64,000 nt of DNA from Nematopogon swammerdamellus (taxonomy: Eukaryota > Arthropoda > Insecta > Lepidoptera > Adelidae), in assembly GCA_946902875.1 (NCBI GenBank), contig OX336338.1, positions 10,903,971 to 10,967,970 on the forward strand, in the 5' to 3' direction. The notes under the pieces were generated by a model. That model was given only the letters and a program-made list of their open reading frames with translations. It had not been told where the DNA came from and did no database searches. The stretch's first letter is position 1. The number at the start of each line of letters is the position of its first letter. The translations under genes and the position numbers were made by a program. Below, piece by piece: positions 10,216 through 20,793 of this stretch.

Positions 10216-10220
10216 CGCCG
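10216..10220. repeat. target-site duplication CGCCG, right
   Basis: Second copy of the five bases found at 6398-6402. Confidence 0.7.
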
Positions 10221-10479
10221 CCCCGCGCGCCAGCGACGACGGAGAAACTCGGCTCGCCACTTTCCTTTTCTTAGCGAAGGTCATCTGGAGATACCTACGT
10301 GAAAAATTTCGATGTCGCGCTTCGGTCAAACTTCAAATTTCGTTATTTCGTCATAAATAGAAATGCAAGCACTCGTAACCTATGTATTTCTAAAACATCA
10401 AAAGATCTAAAAATTGTGTTTAGAAAATTATACCAAATTCAATGATCATCATCAATATATCAATATTATTATTATACTA
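10221..10479. other. unassigned flank of element A
   Basis: GC-rich for about 50 bp (the presumed continuation of the CG-rich target), then AT-rich. No gene seen. Confidence 0.35.
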
Positions 10480-10836
10480 ATAATAAATCTGTAAGGGATG
10501 TTCATGGAGTAAGTTACTTTGTTTTATGAGATATTGCGTTTGTAGACTCTATGTATGATACTAAAACTAAATTGACGATTTTTAGAAATCTTTTCTGTAT
10601 GTATGTTCCTTCATAACTCTTAAACCGTTCATCCGAATTCGATGAAACTTAGTACAATCACATTTTACTATACGGAACACTATAGGTAAATAAAATTCAG
10701 TTCCGCTTACGCTAAGATGTGGCTCTCATACAAACCGAATTATTCCGCGCGCCAAAATAAAGGTACGGTAGGTGGTTTACTCACTTTCTTCTTTTCAAAT
10801 ACGAATTTCACGCGAGCGAAGCCGCGGGCAAAAGCT
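10480..10836 (+). repeat. Helitron-like 3' end fragment
   Basis: Ends with ACGCGAGCGAAGCCGCGGGC AAAAGCTA, the CCGCGG-hairpin terminus shared by the elements at 15309, 33670 and 45129. Upstream it contains CTTAAACCGTTCATCCGAAT, a wording common to many lepidopteran non-autonomous repeats. The 5' limit is uncertain. Confidence 0.5.
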
Positions 10837-11169
10837 ATTTCATAATATAATTATCTCCAGTTACCCTGATGTAGCCAGTGGCTGATGCTTTTAACAGTAT
10901 TTTTTAATATTCTGTACCCAGCGACGCTAGCCTTTAGAAAGTCGGTCAGGTGTCTGTGCGCCTGTCCATCCGTCCGTCTGTCTGTCTTACTGTCACTCCT
11001 AAACCGTTGGAGCGATCTTCTGGAAATGTAAATGATCATAGGTTCTGGAGAGGCAACAACATTTCATTGATCACCAATGTCGGGGTCATTAAGTTGTAAA
11101 TAAAAATCATTTTCTATTAGGTCGAGTGTATATCGATGGAAAGGTCTTACCAAGCCTAACTTCATACTT
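10837..11169. other. repeat-like, unassigned
   Basis: Contains CTGTACCCAGCGACGCTAGC followed by a CCGTCCGTCTGTCTGTC tract and CTAAACCGTTGGAGCGATCT, typical of SINE-like insect repeats. Borders not defined. Confidence 0.35.
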
Positions 11170-11415
11170 AATATAAAATATTTTAATTTTTTTTTTTATA
11201 ATTTATTTAATAAAAACAAAAAAGTAATACTAATAACTAAATAAATAAACCTACCTAACAAACATTAAAATAACTATCAAAAGGGGCATTTTCAAATGGT
11301 CCTAGAACACTTGCTGCATTACCCCGCTGGATGGCAAGGCTTACCCTTTGAATGAAGTAGGCCCTTGATTGCGGGATGCCAGTTGCGTCCACCAGCAGAG
11401 GCCCAAGCCTTTTTT
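11170..11415 (-). mobile_element. LINE 3'-end fragment
   Basis: Closely matches the 3' part of the unit at 15876-16388: shared AACAAACATTAAAATAACTA, GGGCATTTTCAAATG, and ATTACCCCGCTGGATGGCAA. On the minus strand this covers the last codons ([12 protein letters not shown] block) and the 3' UTR of that LINE. Confidence 0.65.
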
Positions 11416-13039
11416 TAAACAATTATAAAATAAATTTAATTAAATTATTTAAAAAAAATTATGAACGTAGTTTTTTCCTCATTTCATGATTTCTTACTAT
11501 GCTTTGACCCCACTTTAGTGAGGGCATATTTTATTGAGTTCGTTCGTATGGGAATGTCCTTACGTTAGAAATCATAGAGACACATTCTACGTAAAAAAAA
11601 ACTTTGTTATGTGCGTGTAAGTGTAAAGTTATGATTTACGCATACCGCTATACCTATCTCCGAGCTTTCTAACCCGCCACGCTTCTACCTACCTACGCTT
11701 CATCTGCCGCAAAGATATCGCTAACAGAATCTTATACGAAGGTATCCTATACGTTAACTACATTTGGGCAGTTACTTGCTTTCCGATCCAAGTAATTTCT
11801 AAGTCACAAAGTAATTTCTCATGAAATGTACGACTATCATAATTAAATTCGTTGCATCGTAAATTTTGACCTGGCTACCAACCCGAATTTACTTTTTTTT
11901 TGCTTGGTAGCAGAATAGAGAAAGGGCTTGTCGCTAATGAATATTAAATAAACTAGATTGCTAGAGCTTAACAATCACACCATCATCTTCATTGCCGGTC
12001 GCTCTCACCCAAAATTCATACCCGAAACATGGTGCGCATTTTAATAGCCTCTTCACACGACCATTTAACTCTTAATCTATGTAGAATAGAGCCAGTGGCG
12101 GGACAAGACCTAAATATGATGTGGGCAAGATATATTTTGCGAGGCCCTCTCTGGTGGCACTAGAGTCTAGAGGATGGATTTTATGGATTTTCACTGTTGA
12201 AATGGATTTCCGGTATACCGATCAAATCAAACATTTTTGTCAGCATACCTTTCGTCGATAAAAGTAAACATAATCAAATTGCAATAATACAACCTTCACT
12301 GCCTCTGTCTTGCTTTCTCATCTTGTGTCTGATATAGGCTTTATAGTATGCTTTAGTTTGCCTTTGATGAAGTCTAAACATGTTTACTCGGTTCTCTTTT
12401 AATAGATCTAGCTGAATATTTTTCATAAATCAAAGCTGCATGAACTTTCGAGGCGCGAGGCCCCTCGGGCCCGTAGCCCACGCCATGCGCCGCCTCTGAT
12501 TATAGAGCTAAAGAATGAAATAAGTTAAAGTGCGTAATTGCCGGTAAAATTGTTTTAGAAACTCTGGCCTCGACTCGAGTCACTTGAATGTTATGTAGGT
12601 AGGTACTTGTGACGTGGTCCCGAGCCACTCGGGCGCCGCAGTGGGGAGGTGCAGCGAGAACAAACAGTGGATCTGCATATTCTGCATATTATTATTATAA
12701 TAAGCCGAGTAATAAGCAAGATTTAAGATTAAATTTTACTTTCGTAATAGTGCGAATAGTGGAAGGCGATTAGGCATGCTTTTACTTCGCACTTTCTTTT
12801 GTGGCAATTCGTTGTGTAATACATAGGTAACGGTCACACTCTTCAAAGTAGGTATTTCATAGTGCTATTTCTTTAATAGTGCGAAATTTGCAATTTGACG
12901 CCCATGGACATTCGGTGATTTATTTACGTCGAAGAAGTATATTAATTCACTCGGACGAAAAAACTATTTTAATTTAATATAATATATCCTGTATCGAAAG
13001 GTACCTTCTTTAAAATGATCTTAGGTAAACATCCTGTCA
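11416..13039. other. unassigned, no gene recognised
   Basis: Mostly AT-rich. A stretch at 12440-12500 (GGCGCGAGGCCCCTCGGGCC) is a GC-rich relic. No frame of interest and no splice-flanked exon that I can support. Confidence 0.35.
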
Positions 13040-13145
13040 TTTACTTCAGCATTTTTCGAATTTCGCGTGGGCGAAGCGTGCACAGAAGCGATCGTATTTG
13101 CTATTAAACCGACTTTACCCCGAGCGGAGCCGCGGACACAACTAG
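13040..13145 (+). repeat. diverged Helitron-like 3' termini
   Basis: GCGTGGGCGAAGCGTGCACA and, 50 bp on, CCCCGAGCGGAGCCGCGGAC ACAACTAG followed by T. The last has the CCGCGG motif shortly before CTAG|T, as in the fuller copies. Confidence 0.4.
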
Positions 13146-15308
13146 TATGTACATTAAAGCAAGAATATTTGATAAGCATTACATAATATGCAGACCATTT
13201 TCGGGAGCAATCCTAGTTATTGTGAGAACAGTTATCTGTTTGGCCACGAAGCTGTCAGCGGTATCAGTGCACGGGCCACAGTGGTCAAAGGTCATAGATA
13301 GTTGATGGACACTTTTCGACATTTTGACCGTGAAATGCAGTGTGTGTTTTACTTATGTTATGTATGTATTTATGACTCTCTCTTGTAGGGCTTGGTAAAC
13401 AAAACTAATCTGCAAGCTCATTATATTTTCGACATTCTGATAAGGTTGCCTGGCTTAAAAATACAGAATTAAACGAAACAATGACAGAATTGAGTGCGAG
13501 TTTTACTCTTATAATTTTGGTCGGTGATTGTATGGTTGGTAGCCATCCATTAGTGATGTGCAGAACTAATAGGAAGCAAATATTTGTCGTTGTCGATTGG
13601 GGCGTCAAGCGTCCCGTCGTCGTCGTCACCCACATCAGTTTACTTACCCAAAAATATCGAAACTTGCTTGACCGGCGAAATCCTAACTCCGAAAACCTAT
13701 CATCAATGGGACTAATAGTCAAGTCATTAATAAATAATGCTTTAAAGGTTAACCAGCACTGCAAATGTTGTTTGACCAGGGGCAAAAGTGGTTTAAAATA
13801 ATGAGATTTATAATGGCATCATTTTAAATGCAATAATTATCTAGGTGATTTTTTTTAAATTCTATTTCGGACCCATCCGTCTGACCCGTATGAAAAATCT
13901 AAATGTAAACAAAGGCAAGTTTCGGTTTGACAATTTAAATTAGATCAGATCAGTAGTTCAAATATTATTTCAACCCCCACATCTCCAAACGTCGCTCCCG
14001 GGCTGAGGGGCGGGGCGGGGGGGGGGGGGGGGCGGTAGGGGGCAGCACGGGTGAGAGGGCCGTCCTCCTCTGTTGCGAATTTAATAATGAAATTGTGATT
14101 GCATGAGATATGCCAATTTTCATATTTTAATGGAGTTCCCAGCTAAGGAAACTATAACAGCGCGATCAAATTGGCATTCAGCTGTAGAGAGGCGAATTGC
14201 GTTCGACTCGATGACATACGAGTACCCACATAATATATTATATTATGTATATATAAGTAAGTATTCTATAGTACAAATAATTCAGTAGTAATTTAGTATC
14301 GCTACAATGTCTGCCCATCCGGCTGTTAGAACCCTATTGATTTTTTTTCTTGTAAGAAAACATCGATAAAAAATCATCCCCAAATTATCTTATACATTAC
14401 TTACTTACTTACTTTCATGGATATACATTTCTAAAAACCCACTATTTTGTCATGTAAATGTTAAGTGCATTTTTATAAGCATTTTAATGACTCCTCCTCA
14501 ACGGAAAAACATTTGTTTCGAAGTGTTGTTAATTGCTGTGTTTAAAAATATTACGTGTGTTAATGATTATTGAATTAAGCGAAAATTAAATAGGAGTGTT
14601 AAAGTCATAGTAATAATAATTTTTCAGTTTTTCGGTTTTATTCTTTAATTTAAGATTAATTTCAGTTACCTATCCAACAAACAATAAACATGTTAATCGA
14701 GCCAAAGGGAGTAAAAATACAAGAGCAAAGGGAAAGATGACGTTAGCACCTAGGACCAGCTGGGAGGCTGGGAGTAAATTCTAGCTAGGCATATACTGTG
14801 CCGCTATACCCATTCGCTTATTTTAAAATGTGTAAATAAAACGATTTTATTTTTATTATTATTCTTAATGGACTGAGAGGATAGGGGCTGATGTAGCCAA
14901 CCATGTTAGGTCCAAGAAAAACATCTCCGAAATATGTACGCTGCACTACTCAAGAACGGCCTTTGCTCGCAGTTGGGTCTGATGCGATCTAGGTTGGGGC
15001 AGGCAGCGCGATCACGAACCACGACCCCGTGGATGAGTTGATGATGGCTGGAGATGCTGGCTGGACGGTTGGCGCGGCGAGCTGGTGCGCCGCCGCCGCC
15101 TCCGCCGCCGCTGCCGCCCCTGCCGTGTTTGTTCAGCTGAGAGGGCGCGCAAGAGGCGAGATGTAATTTCATTTTAAACTCATCGGTCAAGTGTGAACGC
15201 GTCTGAAGCAATTCAGGCTTTCGGAGAAAAACTTCGAAAACAAGGTTACAAATTGTGCTTTTATAAATTTTGAGCAGAGGAGTAGGTAATCATTATTATT
15301 ATTAACTA
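13146..15308. other. unassigned, with open frames on both strands at 13405-13801
   Basis: Frames of 126 codons (minus, 13785-13405) and 106 codons (plus, 13481-13801) overlap. Neither product is recognisable and either may be chance. A G-run lies at about 14010-14032. At 14880-14925 GATGTAGCCAACCATGTTAG resembles the 3' part of the SINE-like units. The GC-rich patch 15075-15125 has no recognisable coding content. Confidence 0.35.
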
Positions 15309-15457
15309 CTAGCTGAGCCCGCGGCTCCGCTCGCGTGAAATTCGTATTCCAAGAAGAATGTAAGTAACTAAGGGCGAGGCCGAAGGCCGAGCTGCGTTCA
15401 GGTAATCGAAAAACCTTCTTAAAGAAAGTAAATATCATAAGAAAGTAAATTAAATAG

Positions 15458-15616
15458 TTTGTGTTTTCCGACCAGTTCAGTGTAGCCGTCACGATCAAAG
15501 GGGGAAGCACTAACATGGCACCTAGTTCACCCGGTGTTATGGGCTGACATCACGGACGTTGTAGGTGATGTAGCCAACCGTGTCAGTTTCCATAAAAAAT
15601 AAAAAAAAAATAAAAT
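15458..15616 (+). mobile_element. SINE-like unit nested in copy 1
   Basis: 3' part of the family also seen at 38186-38535 and 50868-51193: AGTTTGTGTTTTCCGACCAG, GTTCACCCGGTGTTATGGGC, GTAGGTGATGTAGCCAACCG, ending in an A-rich tail. It interrupts a satellite monomer, so it is younger than the array. Confidence 0.75.
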
Positions 15617-15875
15617 AACTAAGGGCGAGGCCGAAGGCCAAACTGCTTTCAGGTAAACGATAAACCTTTCTCAAATAAAGGAAGTAAGTAAGGGCGAGGC
15701 CGAAGGCCGAGCTGCGTTCAGAAAGACGATAAACCTTCTGGAAGAAAGGAAGGAACTAAGTGCGAGGCCGAAGGCCTAGCTGCGTTCAGGTAAACCAAAA
15801 ACCCTCTTCCGCCTTCGGGCCTCGCCCTTAAAGACTTCCTTTCTTCGATAGAATATAATATCGTTTACTAAATCT

Positions 15876-16388
15876 ATTTATTTCATAAAAATAAAAAAGT
15901 AATATTAACAACTAAAGAATTAAACCTACTTAACAAACATTAAAATAACTATCAAAACGGGCATTTTCAAATGTTCTTAGAGCACTAGCGGGATTACCCC
16001 GCTGGATGGCAAGGCTTACCCTTTGAATGAAGTACATAAGCCCTTGATGGCGGGACACCAGTTGCGTCAACCAGCTCAAGCCTCTTTTGGCTTCACGGCT
16101 CCACGGACCGAGGGTTTCAACCGCAAACGCAACAAATTCGAAATGTTGAATTATATTTCTATATTTGCTGCATTTGAGGCTCTCCGCCCCAGCCTCGGCC
16201 GCGCCAGCCGCTCTTGAAGATGACCTAACGTGACTTGGAGCCAATGTGAGAACAAAAGTGGCGTCCCACATCAAAGAACTACCCTTAGTCCATGGCACTA
16301 AGGTGATAGCATCGGGCCTCTTGCCATCCAGCCGGGAATAACCGCGAGGTTCTAGGATGCACGGTATATTTGCCGTTAGAAGCGTGGA
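15876..16388 (-). mobile_element. LINE 3' fragment nested at the centre of copy 1
   Basis: The minus strand encodes DGKRPDAITLVPWTKGSSLM WDATFVLTLAPSHV and further AVETLGPWSREA and [18 protein letters not shown], the conserved C-terminal segment found downstream of RT in a widespread invertebrate LINE group (RPD..T..PW..G..L.WD). It is followed by an AT-rich 3' UTR. It sits right after TCGTTTACTAAATCT, the centre of the palindromic core. A shorter copy is at 11170-11415. The clade is not determined. Confidence 0.7.
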
Positions 16389-17934
16389 CTTTATAATAAA
16401 ATTTAAATTAAATTAACTCAATCTTAATATTAATTAACTTTATTCGAGATGGTTTAGCTTCTTCCTGAACGCAGCTCGGCCTTCGGCCTCGCCCTTAGTT
16501 ACTTGCTTTCTTCGAGATGGTTTATCATTTGTCAGAACGTAGCTCGGCCTTCGGCCTCGCCTTAGTTGCCTACTTTCTTCAAGATGGTTTAGCTTCTTCC
16601 TGAACGCAGCTCGGCCTTCGGCCTCGCCCTTAGTTACTTGCTTTCTTCGAGATGGTTTTTCAATTATCCGAACGTAGCTCGGCCTTCGGCCTCACCTTAG
16701 TTACTTACTTTCTTCAAGATGGTTTAGCTTCTTCCTGAACGCAGCTCGGCCTGCGGCCTCGCCCATAGTTACTTACTTTCTTCGAGAAGGTTTATGGTCT
16801 TCCAGAATAGAGCTCGGCCTTCGGCCTCGCCCAGTTACTTACTTTCTTCAAGATGGTTTAGCTTCTTCCTGAACGCAGCTCGGCCTGCGGCCTCGCCCAT
16901 AGTTACTTACTTTCTTCGAGAAGGTTTATGGTCTTCCAGAATAGAGCCCGGCCTTCGGCCTCGCCCAGTTACTTACTTTCTTCAAGAATGTTTTTCTTCT
17001 TCCTGAACTCAGCTCCGCTTTCCGCCTCGCCCTTAGTTACTTTCATCGAGAAAGAATATCGTTTACGTGAGCGCAGATCCGCCTTCGGGCCCGCCTATAG
17101 TTACTTACTTTCTTTTTTTAAAATACGAATTTCACGCGAGCGAAGCCGCGGGCAACAGATATATAAATTTTATTGCACCAATGACAGCGACAAAACTTCG
17201 ACTTTCAATTATTATTTTTATTTATCAAACAATTTGTCACCGGCCAGCTCACGTCGAGATGACAGTTCTCCGTTGTCAACATGACATTTAAAATTGTTTT
17301 TTACCTTTACTTTGGATTACGTGATTTTTATTATATTTTTTAATTATTATGTTCATCCGGGATATACACTGTCACTATAAAAAGTTTCGTCAAATTCCGT
17401 TCAGTGGTTTTTGCGAGATGCGCGTACAAACAGACATTTTTGCATTTACGATTTTATTATATCTATAGAAAGAATAGATATGTATAGACTATTGTGTTCA
17501 AGTTATAAAAAAGAAGAACTGTCATTTTCGTTGTATCTACTTATTTTTAAATTTCGAATGAATATTTTATTCAAATTGTATTTGCTGCCAGTTCTCAAGA
17601 TATAATTATGTACTTTGGACTACGTGATTTTAAACGCGCAATAATGTTTATAATTGTTAATTTTTTTTTATTTTTGTTATTTTTTTTTACGTATTATGTT
17701 AACCCGGCATATAAACTGCCACTATACAAAGTTTCGTCTAATTCCGTTCAGTGGTTTTTGCGTGATGCGCGTACAGACAAACAAACAAACAAACAAAAAT
17801 TTTAAAAACTGTTCTAATATGTTCAGTATCTCATTTTAAGCCACCCTGGTTAGTTTTTTTCCGAATACATTCAATGTACAGACTTTCTTACCTCTACGAT
17901 TTTATTATATGTATAGATAGGGAGCGCGTCACAT

Positions 17935-18105
17935 TCCCCAGCTACGAGGAGGCGTTGAGACACCACTGATGTCTCTCGAGAGCACACGCATGGCGGCTGA
18001 CGCTAGCCTGCTTCACAAAATAGTGAACGGCGCGGCGGCGGCGGCGCGGCGCGTGGACTGTCCTGAGTTGGCAGCAAAGTGCCTCTATATACAAACCAAT
18101 GTCAC
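17935..18105 (+). mobile_element. jockey/CR1-type LINE C-terminal fragment
   Basis: The plus strand reads RVTFPSYEEALRHH, then after a one-base shift ADASLLHKIVNG and VDCPELAAK, the familiar LLHKIVNG.IDCPELL block after the RT domain. A GCGGCGGCGGCGGCG tract is inserted between NG and VDCPEL, adding about six codons. A stop and frameshift make it inactive. Confidence 0.6.
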
Positions 18106-18132
18106 ATCACAACTAATACTTTTAATAATTTA

Positions 18133-18263
18133 CCTTGAATTTTTATATATTAATATTATTAATAAAATTACAATCAATTAATATTATTTTCACTGAAGAC
18201 GACATAAGTCGAAATATTTGAATTGATTGTAATTTTATTAATAATATTAATATATAAAAATTC
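18133..18263. repeat. inverted repeat with ~43-bp arms
   Basis: Arms 18133-18177 and 18219-18263 share AATTTTTATATATTAATATT, ATTAATAAAATTACAATCAA. The ~40-bp loop holds ACTGAAGACGACATAAGTCG, seen next to 3' ends of some lepidopteran retroelements. Confidence 0.85.
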
Positions 18264-18969
18264 ATTTAACAAATATTTTGTAAATAAAAATAATTTATTA
18301 TTATTGATTTACCTTCAAATTTAATTAATTTAAAGTTAGATTTTATAATTGTTTAGTAAAACATTGTAAATGAGGTACTTAAATAATAAGCTGATATAAA
18401 AATAAAATAAAATAAAATAAACTATACAAATCACTCACATTTTTACACATTTTACAGAGAACTTAATTGAAAAAATTTACATCGACACAATTTAATAGAT
18501 AAATAATATAAAATTAAATATCTCTGAAGAAAACGTGCAATGTGTCCATGATAATTGTCTTTTCTTGTTGTTCAATCCGAAGATGAATTGCCGGAAGTCT
18601 AAAACATTAAATATTTAAGTTGTGATTTCTCCCTCAATGTACACAAAATTTTAAACTCCTAAGGTAGATATGTACCTCTACATACTTACTTTGTATAGTT
18701 CTGTTTATTCAAAATGTATCGAAAACCTTTGCAGCTCACTTTGCTGTAGCGGGAGGTATTTTTTTGTGGCGAAATACACTTTTGTTCAGCAACGGTTTCT
18801 TTTGGTGTCATATAGTTTCACGTTTTTTTGTAAATGACCCATGTAAAATACACAAGGTGAAACATTTTTACCTTAGAATAAGATGTCCTCCAGTTTCGTC
18901 ACTATTCCTCAATCTATGATGTAATCTGTAGACATACTCAGTAGTTACTTGGGGCCTATACCATCATTT
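18264..18969. other. unassigned AT-rich stretch
   Basis: An AAAAT microsatellite at about 18400-18422. No gene or clear repeat seen. Confidence 0.35.
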
Positions 18970-19420
18970 TATCAACCCCCGACGAAAAAAGAGGGTTGTT
19001 ATATGTTTAACGAGGGTTTGTATGGGTTTGTCTGTCTGTGGCATCGTAGCTCCCAAACGGATGGACCGATTTGGATGCGGTTTTTTTGTTGTTAGCTAGG
19101 TTTGTAATCAAATAATCAAGTATTAAAAAAAATCATTACCTTAAAAAGTGGACCGATTTGCATGCGGTTTTTTTTAAAAAGCTTGAAATAAAAGTTAATT
19201 TACAAATTAAAAACCCCCGCCCCTTAAAAAGTCAAAAATAATTTCTGTTTACTTACTTAAAGGAGTCGGGGGATCGCTAAGTAAATAAAATATAAAAAAA
19301 AATCAGAGCTGCGCGGGAATTTATAAACGGAAATAATTTTTGACTTTTTAAGGGTCGGGGTTTTAAAATATGGTAAATAATATTTATGACTTCGTGTAGT
19401 GGAAATTCTAGCACACAAAG
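18970..19420 (+). repeat. interspersed repeat with internal hairpin
   Basis: Begins ATCAACCCCCGACGAAAAAA GAGGGTTGTTATA and continues with GTCTGTCTGTGGCATCGTAG CTCC, an arrangement common in lepidopteran genomes. Segments at 19211-19249 and 19325-19365 are inverted copies (AAACCCCCGCCCCTTAAAAA versus TTTTTAAGGGTCGGGGTTTT). Not coding. Confidence 0.6.
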
Positions 19421-19439
19421 TAAATGCGAATGAGATGAA

Positions 19440-19570
19440 AATATAATTTAATTTTTATCATTATTTAAAAAGGGTAACAAAATGCGAGTTTAATTCCTTG
19501 CGCAATTCTTTACGAATTAACCTTTGGGATGTGGAAAACACGTAGGGGCGGACAATGCTGTGCTAAAGAA
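19440..19570 (-). repeat. interspersed repeat, family shared with 47695-47825
   Basis: TTAACCTTTGGGATGTGGAA and GGGGCGGACAATGCTGTGC match the reverse complement of 47700-47770. Looks like the 3' end of a retroelement. Confidence 0.55.
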
Positions 19571-20012
19571 GGTAGTACAAGGAGTTCTCACTCGGCCCAC
19601 CCAGTTGAGAGGCCTGTCATGCGACCGAGGCACCAGCGCTTCTCTAAGCTTGTCAAATCAAATATTAATATGTAATTTCAGAGTGCAGGCCAACTATTGC
19701 TGAGCTGCTTGGTATGCGGTGACCATAGAGTTATAAATTTATAATATACGGGGCGTATTTTTCATATGTCTATGGTGGTGAGTGGTGACCTTCTCGTCAT
19801 AGTCGCGACGACGACGGTGGTGTTGCCATGCTAAATTACAACATGTTCTGCACTAAATGACACATTTCACTCTACATCTAAAACTGTAGATAGATAGATT
19901 TTATATGTAAACTCTACATATAAAATCTACACACATAATAAAATCGTAAGGAAAAAAACCATCTACATGTATGGAACACCCATTTATGGTCTACAGAAGA
20001 GTTCTTCAAACT
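19571..20012. other. unassigned stretch upstream of the FKBP gene
   Basis: Mixed sequence with a TATAAAATCTACACACATAA palindromic word near 19900-19940. No coding evidence. Confidence 0.35.
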
Positions 20013-20160
20013 GCAAGATTCTCTAAATCGTTCTTGTGTCGCACTGCAAAGGTGTGGAACAGGCTTCCGGGGAATATATTTCCCCTCGTATTTCCCTATT
20101 CCTACCATACACGGATTTTCAAATAGCGGGTTAATGCCTTTCCCCAGAGACATTGGTCCG
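20013..20160 (+). mobile_element. LINE C-terminal fragment
   Basis: The plus strand reads FLCRTAKVWNRLPGNIFPLV FPYSYHTRIFK then a stop and RVNAFP. The R(T/A)..WN.LP...FP......FK.R motif is the C-terminus of jockey- and CR1-like LINEs. A related tail (GVILAAPG-type wording, GGGGTGATATTGGCTG) also appears at about 39030-39070. Confidence 0.55.
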
Positions 20161-20199
20161 CCGTCAAGCCGGCCTGGCACCTCCTCGGGGGTGATATTG

Positions 20200-20541
20200 G
20201 CTGCGCCTGGGGCTGCGGCCTCACTCAAGCACAGTTGTGTTGGACTGCAACTGGCGCGGCGCGCGCGGCGTGGCGGCATCCATCCTGCCGAGCGGCAACA
20301 CTGGCTGATGGAGTGGGTGTCGGTCGTGCAGCGTGCGGTGAGTGGGGCCGGGTGCGTGGCACGTTGCCGCGTATTTTCCCGCTATCTCCACGTAGCGCAC
20401 GCGAGTGTCGGAAAACTCGCGGCGTCTCGCTCACACGAGCGCGCTTCGCCTCTCGGCCGCGGAGGAGGCCTCCGACACGTAGCATCGGCCGATTGAAGTT
20501 TGTTGAACGAGCGAGCGGGCGGACAAGTTAGTTGGTCGAGT
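20200..20541. promoter_or_regulatory. GC-rich proximal upstream region of the FKBP gene
   Basis: About 340 bp rich in CG, with repeated GCGCGGCGCGCG-like words, contrasting with AT-rich DNA on both sides. Its place directly upstream of the initiator suggests a promoter-proximal island. No TATA box at the expected distance from the start. Confidence 0.4.
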
Positions 20542-20575
20542 TCAGTTTTCATTGAGATCGCAGGCGGTGTGGTTG
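20542..20575 (+). promoter_or_regulatory. Inr plus DPE core promoter of the FKBP gene
   Basis: TCAGTT at 20542-20547 is the arthropod initiator, with A at 20544 as +1. At exactly +28 to +32 (20571-20575) stands GGTTG, which fits the DPE consensus RGWYV. Such a TATA-less Inr/DPE promoter would give a 68-nt 5' UTR before the ATG at 20612. Confidence 0.5.
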
Positions 20576-20611
20576 CGCTAGGCTCACTCCCGACTCCTAT
20601 AAACTTGTACG

Positions 20612-20787
20612 ATGGTCTCGTGGTCGTGGCTGGTGGTGTTGGCGGTGGTGGGCATCGGCGCCGCGTCCGAGCTGAAAGTGGACGTGGTGAGCGTGCCCGA
20701 GGGCTGCACCACAAAGTCTAAGCAGGGCGACATGCTAACCATGCACTATACCGGCACGCTCGACGACGGACACAAGTTCGACTCCAG
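20612..20787 (+). CDS. Fkbp14: FKBP14-like ER peptidyl-prolyl isomerase, exon 1
   Basis: Encodes 58 codons plus two bases. Residues 1-18 ([18 protein letters not shown]) are a signal peptide. Next come [34 protein letters not shown] and KFDS, the first beta strands of the FKBP fold as in secreted/ER FKBP14 (and FKBP2). The family accelerates proline cis-trans isomerisation during folding of secreted proteins such as collagens; Drosophila Fkbp14 also has EF-hands and an ER retention tail, which would be on later exons. The exon ends AG|GTAAGC in phase 2, so the split codon most likely gives the second Ser of FDSS. The start is the first ATG after a good initiator. I did not find later exons in the window, so the product is partial. 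FKBP2-like is the alternative. Confidence 0.85.
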
Positions 20788-20793
20788 GTAAGC
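20788..20793 (+). other. Fkbp14: 5' splice donor of FKBP exon 1
   Basis: CCAG|GTAAGC matches the donor consensus and lies where conserved FKBP sequence (FDSS) breaks off. Confidence 0.8.

Larger units (their letters stand above)
15363..17100. repeat. opposed ~68-bp satellite arrays (copy 1 core)
   Basis: Monomers read AAGGGCGAGGCCGAAGGCCG AGCTGCGTTCAG..., then a GATAAACCTTCT segment and GAAGAAAGTAAGTAACT. They run forward from 15363 to about 15830 and in reverse from about 16450 to 17100. The CGAGGCCGAAGGCCGAG segment is itself a small hairpin (GGCC-GAA-GGCC). Confidence 0.9.
15309..17917 (-). mobile_element. Helitron-like non-autonomous element, copy 1 (with nested insertions)
   Basis: On the minus strand it starts A|TCTATACATATAATAAAATC at 17917 and ends CCGCGGGCTCAG CTAG|T at 15309. 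A 5' TC, a 3' CTAG after a CCGCGG palindrome, and insertion between A and T without duplication are Helitron features. The first ~800 bp form a non-repetitive part with ACTATACAAAGTTTCGTC and AAACCACTGAAC wording. The rest is an inverted pair of satellite arrays. Two other elements have inserted inside it. It has no Rep/helicase gene. Copies 2 and 3 are at 33670-35572 and 45129-47131. Confidence 0.65.

Noticed and set aside
20225..20714. Several GC-rich frames on both strands around the FKBP promoter
   Set aside because: Overlap the promoter, 5' UTR or FKBP exon in other frames; Arg/Ala-rich by composition.
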